DNA of 25,545 bases from assembly GCA_934293575.1 (NCBI GenBank), contig CAKQYU010000016.1, positions 1 through 25,545 of the forward strand, given 5' to 3'. This stretch comes from an uncultured Lachnospiraceae bacterium. GTDB taxonomy: Bacteria > Bacillota > Clostridia > Lachnospirales > Lachnospiraceae. Both the position numbers and the translations under genes were made by a program. How positions within the stretch are numbered: position 1 is the first letter of the stretch; the number at the start of each line of letters is the position of its first letter. This document shows positions 15,784 to 23,277 of the stretch, in pieces. Under the pieces are notes generated by a model that was not told the origin of the DNA, did not search any database, and was given only the letters and a program-made list of their open reading frames with translations.

Positions 15784-16524
15784 ATGAAAGAACGTGTGGA
15801 ATTACTGGGGATTTCCGTGGATGTTTTACCCACAAAGGAAGCCGCAGAACAGACAATTTCATATATGGAAACAGAAGGTAGTAAGGTCGTCTATTTTGTA
15901 AATAGTGAGACCTTATTGCTTTTAGAAGGGCATGATAGCTGGAAAAACTGTGTGGAGGCATCCCAACTGGTGCTGCCGGGGGCTGCAAATGTAGATAATA
16001 GCCTGAATGAGGTGCTTGGATATGAAAGAGATCCTTTCTTTTTTGAAAGTTATTTAGACCGGATTTTAGACTACATTGTGGAAATGGATATGGATACGTT
16101 ATTGGTAACCGGAACGGAACAGCAGTTTTTGTCCGTACAGGCCAATATCCACGAGAAGCGTCCATTGTTGGATTTGACCGGATTTTATAAGACGGAACAG
16201 GATGAAAGCTACGAACACATTGTGAATGAAATTAATTCCGTTGCACCGGATGTTTTGTTGGTTGCCTGTGATGAGACGATGCAGTTAGAATTGCTTGACC
16301 AGTATCATGACCTGATGAATGCTGGTATGGTACTGTTTGTAGGACACCAGTTATACCATAAGGCAGTAATTGATGAGGAAATCCCGGAACATATCGACAA
16401 ATGGAACCTGAATAATGTATACCGGTTTATTCGTAAGGGCGGACATCTGAAAAGGACGATTAACAGTCTGAAAATGCATTTGCGGATTCTACAGCACAAA
16501 AAAAATCAGGAGAATGACGAATAA
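15784..16524 (+). CDS. WecG/TagA/CpsF-like protein with missing key motifs
   Basis: 246 residues. The opening VELLGISVDVLPTKEAAEQT and the VYFVNSETLLLLE strand match the WecB/TagA/CpsF glycosyltransferase family, which transfers ManNAc-type sugars to lipid-linked intermediates of teichoic acids and other polymers. However, the family's conserved Asp-Gly after the second strand (catalytic Asp) reads VLPGAANVDN here, and the later GxPxQE motif reads VACDETMQLE. The C-terminal basic helix (RFIRKGGHLKRTINSLKMHL, about 216-235) resembles the membrane-attachment tail of TagA. It may be a non-catalytic relative or a subfamily with altered chemistry. It lies in one operon with the LytR_C protein. Confidence 0.72.
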   Translation: MKERVELLGISVDVLPTKEAAEQTISYMETEGSKVVYFVNSETLLLLEGHDSWKNCVEASQLVLPGAANVDNSLNEVLGYERDPFFFESYLDRILDYIVEMDMDTLLVTGTEQQFLSVQANIHEKRPLLDLTGFYKTEQDESYEHIVNEINSVAPDVLLVACDETMQLELLDQYHDLMNAGMVLFVGHQLYHKAVIDEEIPEHIDKWNLNNVYRFIRKGGHLKRTINSLKMHLRILQHKKNQENDE

Positions 16525-16528
16525 GGTT

Positions 16529-16557
16529 TTGTCTATAGGTATTTTCGATAATAAAAT
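16529..16557 (+). promoter_or_regulatory. Candidate promoter of the sugar-ABC ATPase gene
   Basis: TTGTCT (16529-16534), 17-base spacer, TAAAAT (16552-16557). This begins 4 bases after the preceding stop codon and would give a leader of about 165 bases. A second, weaker candidate is TTTCAT (16646-16651), 17-base spacer, TATCAT (16669-16674). Confidence 0.55.
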
Positions 16558-16605
16558 AATGAAAAATGTGTGCAATTTTATGATAAAGGGATTGATTATA
16601 GCAAT

Positions 16606-16637
16606 TTGAACAAAGAAAATCAAAATTCTTTGTTCAA
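16606..16637 (+). repeat. Perfect 12-base inverted repeat in the ATPase leader
   Basis: TTGAACAAAGAA (16606-16617) and TTCTTTGTTCAA (16626-16637) are exact reverse complements with an 8-base loop. TGATTA (16593-16598) and TAATCA (16638-16643) could extend the stem across a one-sided 7-base bulge. No T run follows, so it is not a clear terminator. It could be an operator or a leader RNA hairpin. A smaller inverted repeat, ATCATA-GCAT-TATGAT, lies at 16670-16685. Confidence 0.8.
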
Positions 16638-16728
16638 TAATCATATTTCATTTCAAAATCTTTTGAGGTATCATAGCATTATGATTTTAGTCAGAAAAGA
16701 AATTACATAACTCAAGGAGGAATTTAAA

Positions 16729-17841
16729 ATGGCTAGTTTATCACTCAAAAATATTTACAAGATTTATCCAAACGGATTTAATGCTGTTAAGGATTTTAAT
16801 CTTGAAATTGAGGACAAAGAGTTTATTATTTTCGTAGGACCTTCAGGATGTGGTAAGTCTACTACACTTCGTATGATCGCTGGTCTTGAGGATATCAGTT
16901 CAGGTGAATTATGGATTGGTGACAAGATGGTTAACGATGTAGAGCCTAAGGATAGAGATATCGCAATGGTATTCCAGAACTACGCTTTGTATCCACATAT
17001 GTCAGTATATGACAATATGGCATTTGGTCTTAAATTAAGAAAAGTACCAAAGGAAAGAATTGATAAGCAGGTACATGAAGCTGCTAAGATTCTTGATATT
17101 GAGCATTTGCTTGACAGAAAGCCAAAGGCTTTATCAGGTGGTCAGAGACAGCGTGTGGCTATGGGTCGTGCAATCGTTCGTGAGCCAAAGGTATTCTTAA
17201 TGGACGAGCCTTTATCAAACTTGGACGCTAAGCTTCGTGTTCAGATGCGTGTTGAGATTTCTAAGTTACATCAGAGATTACAGACAACTATCATTTATGT
17301 AACACATGACCAGACAGAGGCTATGACTCTTGGTACAAGAATCGTTGTTATGAAAGATGGTATTATTCAGCAGGTAGATTCACCTCAGAACTTATATGAT
17401 CACCCAACAAACTTATTCGTTGCTGGATTCATGGGTATGCCACCTATGAACTTCATCGAGTGTAAGGTTGTTAAGTCTGGTGCAGATGTATTGTTAATGT
17501 TTGGTTCTCACTCAATTAAGATTCCTGATTCTAAGGCTCAGATATTAATCGAGCAGAATTACATTGATAAGGAAGTTATCTTAGGTATCCGTCCAGAGGA
17601 TATTCATGATGAGCAGTTATTCATTGAATCTTCTCCAGAGAGTATCATTGATGCTAGAATTACAATCTACGAGATGTTAGGTGCAGAAGTTTACTTATAC
17701 TTCACAATTGATCAGTTTGATATTACTGCAAGAGTTAGTGCTCGTACAACAGCTAGACCTGGCGATACAATTCAGTTAGCATTTGACTTAAGCAAGATTC
17801 ATATCTTTGATAAAGAGACAGAGCAGAAAATTTTAGATTAA
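16729..17841 (+). CDS. msmK: Sugar ABC transporter ATPase, MsmK/UgpC type
   Basis: 370 residues, normal for the CUT1 ATPases that energise sugar and oligosaccharide uptake. Walker A GPSGCGKST at 37-45, Q-loop VFQNYALYP at 81-89, signature LSGGQ at 135-139, Walker B VFLMDE at 155-160, H-loop YVTHD, and a TOBE-type regulatory domain from about 240 on (ILGIRPEDI). No permease or binding protein lies nearby, which fits a shared ATPase serving several sugar importers. Codon use differs from the neighbours: Gly is mostly GGT rather than GGA, Arg mostly CGT or AGA, and Leu TTA or CTT, the pattern of a highly expressed gene. AAGGAGG ribosome site, long leader with inverted repeats, strong terminator. 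Confidence 0.92.
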   Translation: MASLSLKNIYKIYPNGFNAVKDFNLEIEDKEFIIFVGPSGCGKSTTLRMIAGLEDISSGELWIGDKMVNDVEPKDRDIAMVFQNYALYPHMSVYDNMAFGLKLRKVPKERIDKQVHEAAKILDIEHLLDRKPKALSGGQRQRVAMGRAIVREPKVFLMDEPLSNLDAKLRVQMRVEISKLHQRLQTTIIYVTHDQTEAMTLGTRIVVMKDGIIQQVDSPQNLYDHPTNLFVAGFMGMPPMNFIECKVVKSGADVLLMFGSHSIKIPDSKAQILIEQNYIDKEVILGIRPEDIHDEQLFIESSPESIIDARITIYEMLGAEVYLYFTIDQFDITARVSARTTARPGDTIQLAFDLSKIHIFDKETEQKILD

Positions 17842-17861
17842 TTTTTTGTAAGTCATATATT

Positions 17862-17900
17862 AAGAAGTGGATGATAAAACATCCACTTCTTTTTCTTTTT
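17862..17900 (+). terminator. Strong intrinsic terminator after the ATPase gene
   Basis: A perfect 12-pair stem AAGAAGTGGATG (about 17862-17873) with CATCCACTTCTT (17880-17891), loop ATAAAA, followed by TTTCTTTTT. It isolates the ATPase gene from the regulator downstream. Confidence 0.93.
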
Positions 17901-18017
17901 TATAGAAAATTCACAAATAAATGTGATTATTTACTTTCTTTTTTACTAAAAATCCGTTAAAATAAAATGAGGTGTATTGTACCATGTTAAACCATGAATC
18001 GAATAAGGAGTGAAAAA

Positions 18018-19106
18018 ATGATTTCAAATCAGATATTACAGGATACCATTGAGGGGATTAAAGCAATTACAAGAATAGACTTATGTGTTATGGATACGGA
18101 GGGGAAGGCATTGGCATCCACTCTTCGTGATACAGAGGAATATGAAACATCTGTTTTGGCATTTGTGGATTCGCCGGCTGAAAGTCAGATGTTACAGGGA
18201 TATCAGTTTTTTAAGGTATATGATGAGAATCAGTTAGAGTATGTAATTATAGCAAAAGGGGAAGCCGATGATGTTTATATGATCGGTAAAATTGCAGCAT
18301 TTCAGGTGCAAAACCTTTTGGTAGCTTATAAAGAGCGTTTTGACAAAGATAATTTTATTAAGAATTTATTGTTGGATAATTTGTTATTGGTAGATATTTA
18401 CAATAGAGCCAAGAAGTTACACATTGACACAGATGTGAAGCGTATTGTATTTATAATAGAGACGAAAAACGAAAAAGATACGAATGCATTAGAGACTGTC
18501 CGGAATATCTTTTCAAGCAAAGCAAAGGATTTTGTGACAGCGGTGGATGAGAAAAATATCATTCTGGTAAAAGAAGTAAAACCGAATGAAACTTATGATG
18601 ATATGGCAAAGACCGCAAAGGTTATTGTGGATATGTTAAATACAGAGGCGATGTCATCCGTTCATGTTGCATACGGTACTATTGTGAATGAGATTAAGGA
18701 AGTATCAAGATCTTACAAGGAAGCAAAGATGGCATTGGATGTAGGTAAGATTTTCTACGGTAACCGGAATATTATTGCGTATAGCAATTTAGGTATCGGA
18801 AGATTGATTTATCAGTTGCCGATTCCGTTATGCAAGATGTTCATTAAAGAAATTTTTGAAGGACGTTCTCCGGATGAATTCGACGAAGAAACACTTACGA
18901 CCATTAACAAATTCTTTGAAAACAGTCTGAATGTATCGGAAACTTCCAGACAGTTGTATATCCATCGTAATACTTTGGTATATCGTCTGGATAAACTGCA
19001 AAAGAGTACCGGTTTGGATTTACGTGTATTTGAAGATGCAATTACATTTAAGATTGCATTAATGGTTGTAAAATATATGAAATATATGGAGTCATTAGAA
19101 TATTAA
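18018..19106 (+). CDS. PucR/CdaR-family transcriptional regulator
   Basis: 362 residues. The N-terminal ~130 residues resemble a CdaR-type sensing domain (ISNQILQDTIEGIKAITRID); a central region (about 135-255) fits the GGDEF-like CdaR middle domain; the C-terminal helix-turn-helix (HTH_30, about 296-352) contains NVSETSRQLYIHRNTLVYRL. Such proteins usually activate sugar or sugar-acid and purine catabolism genes; the ligand here is unknown. ATG 18018 is chosen over ATG 17994 because AAGGAGTG (18005-18012) sits at proper distance before it. It stands between the sugar-ABC ATPase and ftsE, with only 28 bases before ftsE and no clear promoter there, so it may be transcribed together with the ftsEX genes. 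Confidence 0.88.
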   Translation: MISNQILQDTIEGIKAITRIDLCVMDTEGKALASTLRDTEEYETSVLAFVDSPAESQMLQGYQFFKVYDENQLEYVIIAKGEADDVYMIGKIAAFQVQNLLVAYKERFDKDNFIKNLLLDNLLLVDIYNRAKKLHIDTDVKRIVFIIETKNEKDTNALETVRNIFSSKAKDFVTAVDEKNIILVKEVKPNETYDDMAKTAKVIVDMLNTEAMSSVHVAYGTIVNEIKEVSRSYKEAKMALDVGKIFYGNRNIIAYSNLGIGRLIYQLPIPLCKMFIKEIFEGRSPDEFDEETLTTINKFFENSLNVSETSRQLYIHRNTLVYRLDKLQKSTGLDLRVFEDAITFKIALMVVKYMKYMESLEY

Positions 19107-19134
19107 ATAGATTACGAAGGAAGGAAACACTGAT

Positions 19135-19821
19135 ATGGTAGTGTTAGATCATGTGACCATGCAGTATCCAACGGGAAAGAAAGCGTTGGATGATGTAACA
19201 TTTCACATTAATAAGGGTGAATTTGTTTTTATCGTTGGCAGCAGTGGTTCGGGAAAAACAACATTAATTAAACTTCTGCTCAAAGAGATGAAGCCGACAG
19301 AAGGTGAGATTCTAGTAGAGGGAAAAGAATACAGTAAGATGAAAAGAAGAGAGATACCAAAGCTTCGTCGTAAGATTGGTGTCGTTTTTCAGAATTTCCG
19401 CCTGTTAAAAGATCGGACGGTATTTGAAAATGTTGCATTTGCACAGCAGGTAATTGAAAAGCCTGCAAAAGAGATTCGACGTAGTGTACCGGCAATGTTG
19501 ACAATGGTAGGACTTGCAGAACAATATAAGCAGTATCCAAGGGAACTGTCCGGTGGGGAACAACAGCGTGTTGCAGTTGCCAGAGCAATTGTGAACCAGC
19601 CGGATATTATTCTGGCAGATGAACCGACCGGTAATCTGGATCCGACCAATTCCATGGAAATCATGACGTTGTTAGAGGAAATTAACAAGAAGGGAACAAC
19701 CGTCATTGTCGTTACTCACAACAAAGACATTGTAAATGCATTGAAAAAACGTGTGATTACCCTGAAAAAGGGAAAGATAATCAGTGACGAAGAAGAGGGT
19801 AGATATACAAATGAAGATTAA
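19135..19821 (+). CDS. ftsE: Cell division ATP-binding protein FtsE
   Basis: 228 residues. An ABC ATPase that pairs with FtsX to control peptidoglycan hydrolases at the division site or along the wall. Walker A GSSGSGKT at 35-42, Q-loop VVFQNFRLL, signature LSGGEQQRV near 138, Walker B IILADE at 158-163, and the H-loop VVTHN. Length and the immediately following ftsX make the assignment safe. AAGGAAGG ribosome site before ATG 19135. Its last 11 bases overlap ftsX. Confidence 0.96.
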   Translation: MVVLDHVTMQYPTGKKALDDVTFHINKGEFVFIVGSSGSGKTTLIKLLLKEMKPTEGEILVEGKEYSKMKRREIPKLRRKIGVVFQNFRLLKDRTVFENVAFAQQVIEKPAKEIRRSVPAMLTMVGLAEQYKQYPRELSGGEQQRVAVARAIVNQPDIILADEPTGNLDPTNSMEIMTLLEEINKKGTTVIVVTHNKDIVNALKKRVITLKKGKIISDEEEGRYTNED

Positions 19822-20722
19822 TACATTAAGTTATAGTGTGAAACAGGGACTGAAAAATATCCGCCGTAATCTGTTATTTTCACTTGCATCAATGGGTACG
19901 ATTATTGCATGCCTGTTTTTGTTTGGCATTTTTTATTCCCTCATAATGAATATGAAAAGTGAAGTTCAAAATATTGAAAAATCATTAACGGTTTCTGTAT
20001 TTTTTGATGAGGGAATAGATGAGGCAAGAATACAGGAAATCGGGGATGAAATTAAAAAAATCAGTAATGTCGATACGATGAATTATATATCGGCTTCCGT
20101 TGCATGGGATCAATATATTCAGGATGCGTATGGTGGCGATTATGATTACGTTAATGCCGTATTTGGAGAGGATAATCCGTTGCAGAATTCATCCTCTTAT
20201 GAAGTAACTTTAAAAAATCTTGGAAAACAGGAAGATACGGTACAGGCAATCAGTCAGATAGCAGGAGTTCGAAAGGTAAACAGCAGTAATGAAACGGCAA
20301 AAAGTTTAGATTCTATCAGCAAGTTGTTCAGTTATGCTTCCTTATCTATTATTCTTATTTTGTTATTGGTTTCCCTGTTTTTAATCAGTAATACCATCAC
20401 AATCGGCATTTCGGTTCGTAAGGAAGAAATTGCGATTATGAAATTGATTGGAGCAAAGGATATGTTTGTTCGTGCTCCGTTTTTGGTTGAAGGAATTATA
20501 ATCGGTTTTATCGGTTCTATTGTTCCGCTGATTATCATTTATTTTATGTATGATGGATTGACAAAATATCTGGCAGAGCATTTTCTGGTTGTACAGAACA
20601 TGATGCAGTTTGTTTCGGTTGCCGAGATATTTAAGGGGTTGGTTCCGTTGTGCCTGTTAATTGGTGTCGGCGTCGGATTTTTTGGAAGTTTGGTTACAAC
20701 ACGTAAACATTTAAGAGTGTAA
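19811..20722 (+). CDS. ftsX: Cell division permease FtsX
   Basis: 303 residues with the FtsX layout: cytoplasmic N-terminus (SVKQGLKNIRRN), membrane segment 1 at about 25-50, a large extracellular loop (about 51-165) that contacts the hydrolase, then three membrane segments (about 173-197, 222-245, 273-296). The IAIMKLIGAKDMFVRAPFLV stretch between segments 2 and 3 is a family hallmark. ATG 19811 lies inside the end of ftsE (11-base overlap), with GAGGG upstream; the frame is open further but the family starts here. The complex is predicted to activate the M23 hydrolase encoded 16 bases downstream. Confidence 0.95.
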   Translation: MKINTLSYSVKQGLKNIRRNLLFSLASMGTIIACLFLFGIFYSLIMNMKSEVQNIEKSLTVSVFFDEGIDEARIQEIGDEIKKISNVDTMNYISASVAWDQYIQDAYGGDYDYVNAVFGEDNPLQNSSSYEVTLKNLGKQEDTVQAISQIAGVRKVNSSNETAKSLDSISKLFSYASLSIILILLLVSLFLISNTITIGISVRKEEIAIMKLIGAKDMFVRAPFLVEGIIIGFIGSIVPLIIIYFMYDGLTKYLAEHFLVVQNMMQFVSVAEIFKGLVPLCLLIGVGVGFFGSLVTTRKHLRV

Positions 20723-20738
20723 TGTAGGAGGCTTTTGT

Positions 20739-21932
20739 ATGTTGTGTAGAAAGAAGAAATTAAAAGGATTACTGTGCATTGTATTAACGGTTGCGCTTCT
20801 TGCAAATGAGACGATGTGGTTTTCAAAAAATGTGTATGCAACATCGGACGCTTCTGTAGAACAGGCAAGGAAAGATAAGGCAGATGCAGAGGCAAAAAGA
20901 GACGAAGCACAAAAGGGACTGGATATATTAGAGGATATCAAATCCGGTATCCAGAGTGCAATTGTAGATTTGGATATGTCGATTACAAAGATGCAGGCGA
21001 AAATCACGGAACTGGAAATGGATCAGAAAGAATTAGAAGACTCAATCCAGCAGACACAGGCTGATTTGGAGACTGCAAAGGCAGCAGAGGAAAAACAATA
21101 CGAGATGATGAAACAGCGGATTCAGATGGTGTATGAATCCGGCAATAAGAGTTATCTGGATGTATTATTAAAGGCATCTTCCATGACAGATGTGATGAAT
21201 AAAATGGAATATACCAGTCAGGTTTCCCTATACGATTATAATATGTTGACGGAATTGAAGGATGCAAGGGCTCAGGTTGCGGCAATGGAACAGAAATTGG
21301 AAACAGATTTGGCAGCCAATGAAAGTTTGCAGGCGGAAGTGACTTCCGAAAAAGAAAATATGGAAGATCTGGTAGATGAAAAGACCGCGGAGGTGGAAAA
21401 ATACAATGCTTCCATCGCAACACAGCAGGAGGAAGTAGATAAATATAATCAAGCGGTTGCCGAGGCAGAGTCCATTATTGCTGCGGCAGAACAGAGCGCA
21501 TTGGCAAATAATACAACAACTTCGGCTACAACCTACACAGGAGGGGCATTTACCTGGCCGGTACCGGGATGTTACAGTATATCTTCGTACTTTGGTACAA
21601 GAACTTCACCGACAGCCGGAGCCAGCTCAAATCACAAGGGAATTGATATTCCGTGTAGTTCAGGTACACCCGTAGTGGCTGCGGCATCCGGAACCGTAAT
21701 TGTTGCAACCTATAATTATGCAGAGGGAAATTATGTAGCCATTGATCATGGTGGTGGAGTTGTTACCTTGTATATGCATAACTCATCTTTGGCGGTGTCA
21801 GCCGGACAAAATGTAACAGCGGGACAGACGATTGCATATGCAGGTTCAACCGGAGTGTCAACCGGTCCGCATTGTCATTTTGGTGTGCGTGTAAATGGTG
21901 GATATGTGGATCCGCTTTCCTATTTGCAATAA
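20739..21932 (+). CDS. Secreted coiled-coil M23 peptidoglycan hydrolase (FtsEX partner)
   Basis: 397 residues. Signal peptide (basic CRKKKLKG, hydrophobic 11-22, probable cleavage after the NVYA near residue 34), a long coiled coil from about 38 to 250 rich in Glu, Gln, Lys and Ala, a short Ala/Thr linker, and a C-terminal M23/LytM endopeptidase domain. The zinc ligands are intact: H299 and D303 in HKGID, H378 and H380 in HCHFGV. So unlike EnvC, which has a degenerate LytM domain, this protein should cut peptidoglycan itself. Its layout and place after ftsEX match the FtsEX-dependent hydrolases (roles filled by CwlO in Bacillus and PcsB in streptococci, which have other catalytic domains). 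GGAGG ribosome site; 25 bases before the S41 protease. Confidence 0.93.
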   Translation: MLCRKKKLKGLLCIVLTVALLANETMWFSKNVYATSDASVEQARKDKADAEAKRDEAQKGLDILEDIKSGIQSAIVDLDMSITKMQAKITELEMDQKELEDSIQQTQADLETAKAAEEKQYEMMKQRIQMVYESGNKSYLDVLLKASSMTDVMNKMEYTSQVSLYDYNMLTELKDARAQVAAMEQKLETDLAANESLQAEVTSEKENMEDLVDEKTAEVEKYNASIATQQEEVDKYNQAVAEAESIIAAAEQSALANNTTTSATTYTGGAFTWPVPGCYSISSYFGTRTSPTAGASSNHKGIDIPCSSGTPVVAAASGTVIVATYNYAEGNYVAIDHGGGVVTLYMHNSSLAVSAGQNVTAGQTIAYAGSTGVSTGPHCHFGVRVNGGYVDPLSYLQ

Positions 21933-21957
21933 TAAGTTTTGAAAGAAGGCATAATTC

Positions 21958-23250
21958 ATGAAGAAGAAACATACAAAAAAGATTTTAATCGGATTGCTTA
22001 CCAGTGTGCTCGGTGTATCATTGGTAGGTTGTGGAACTTCAATGACAATGGGCAATGGCACATCATCCGGTTCCGCAGCAAGTAGTCTGTTAAAGGGGAG
22101 CAATGTAGTTACAGAGGGTACCAATAAAGATTTAGAAGAGATTCAGGAAACGATTGATAAGTATTTCTATTTTGATTCCGATGATCAGGCAATGCAGGAT
22201 GGCATCATTAAGGGATATATGGAAAGTCTGGATGATCCGTATTCTGTTTATTATACACAGGAAGAATATGCGGATTTTATGGAAAGTACAGGCGGTGAAT
22301 ATGTCGGTGTCGGTGTTCAGGTTTCACAGAATGCGGATACAAAGAAGATTACGGTGGTTAAGGTGTTTGACGGTCCTGCAAAGAAAGCGGGATTGGAGGA
22401 AGAGGATGTACTTACCAAGGTAAACGGAGAAGACATTACCGAAATGGACGTAGATACGGTTGTAGATAAAATTCGCGGAGAAGAAGGTACAACGATTAAA
22501 ATTACCGTATATCGTTCATCCGATAAGGAAGAACATGAATATGAAATGCAGCGTCAGAAAGTTGAAAATCCAACGGTTGAATATAAGATGCTAGATAATA
22601 ATATCGGATATATTTCTGTCAGCAGTTTCTATGAGGTTACGGCAGATCAGTACATTGCGGCAGTGAAGGATTTGGATAGTCAGGGCATGGAAGGTTTGAT
22701 TGTCGATATCAGAAGCAATGGTGGCGGATTGCTGGATATTGCGGTTGAAATGTTGGATTATATGCTGCCGGCGGGTAAAATTGTATATACGGAAGATAAA
22801 GACGGAAATGTAACAAGTGAGTATAATTCGACAGATGATGAGAAATTCGAGAAGCCTTTAGTTGTGTTGGTAAATGGTTACAGTGCTTCCGCATCTGAGA
22901 TTTTTGCCGGAGCAATTAAAGATTATGGAACCGGAACCTTAGTTGGCACCAAGACATTTGGTAAGGGAATTGTTCAGAGAGTATTTGAATTAAAGGATGG
23001 CTCAGCAATCAAATTAACAATTGCCAAGTATTTTACACCAAAGGGAAATGATATTCATAAGGTAGGTATTGAACCGGATATAGAGGTAGAGTTTGATGCA
23101 GATGCCTATAAAGAATCCGATGGCGAGGATGATAACCAGCTTCAGGCAGGTATTGATGAGATTATGCGGCAATTAGGAAAAACATCCGCTGATGCAAAGA
23201 CAACAACAGAGTCGGATGCGAATGATACAACTACTTCATCTGAGAACTAG
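21958..23250 (+). CDS. S41 carboxyl-terminal processing protease, lipoprotein
   Basis: 430 residues. A lipoprotein signal peptide ends in LVGC with C25 as the lipid-modified residue. Then a helical dimerisation region, a PDZ domain (about 112-190, YVGVGVQVSQ), and the S41 catalytic domain with Ser in SASASE (S311 by alignment spacing) and K336 in GTKTFGKG, the Ser-Lys dyad of CtpA/Prc enzymes. The tail after 385 is acidic and Thr/Ser-rich. These proteases trim or degrade envelope proteins; in several bacteria they control the level of peptidoglycan hydrolases. The place directly behind an M23 hydrolase and ftsEX suggests that hydrolase as a substrate, by inference. AAAGAAGG ribosome site. Confidence 0.95.
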   Translation: MKKKHTKKILIGLLTSVLGVSLVGCGTSMTMGNGTSSGSAASSLLKGSNVVTEGTNKDLEEIQETIDKYFYFDSDDQAMQDGIIKGYMESLDDPYSVYYTQEEYADFMESTGGEYVGVGVQVSQNADTKKITVVKVFDGPAKKAGLEEEDVLTKVNGEDITEMDVDTVVDKIRGEEGTTIKITVYRSSDKEEHEYEMQRQKVENPTVEYKMLDNNIGYISVSSFYEVTADQYIAAVKDLDSQGMEGLIVDIRSNGGGLLDIAVEMLDYMLPAGKIVYTEDKDGNVTSEYNSTDDEKFEKPLVVLVNGYSASASEIFAGAIKDYGTGTLVGTKTFGKGIVQRVFELKDGSAIKLTIAKYFTPKGNDIHKVGIEPDIEVEFDADAYKESDGEDDNQLQAGIDEIMRQLGKTSADAKTTTESDANDTTTSSEN

Positions 23251-23277
23251 AGATTAACAGCGAGAAAGGGAGAAAAC

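Noticed and set aside
15701..16165. Minus-strand open frame of 154 codons opposite the LytR_C/TagA-like genes
   Set aside because: It is antisense to two well-supported genes, has no recognisable domain, and its composition mirrors the plus-strand codons.
17942..17968. Promoter before the PucR/CdaR gene (TTTACT and TAAAAT)
   Set aside because: The -35 match is poor and the spacer is only 15 bases; AT-rich sequence gives many such matches.
17994..18017. Eight-residue extension of the PucR/CdaR regulator
   Set aside because: ATG 18018 has a good AAGGAG site; ATG 17994 has none.
21004..21423. Minus-strand open frame of 139 codons opposite the M23 coiled coil
   Set aside because: Low-complexity Pro/Leu/Ser-rich product expected from the reverse of Glu/Lys/Gln-rich coding DNA; no ribosome site or domain.
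23251..23277. Guanine riboswitch or promoter directly before guaA
   Set aside because: The gap is 27 bases, too short for a riboswitch, and no -10/-35 pair is seen.
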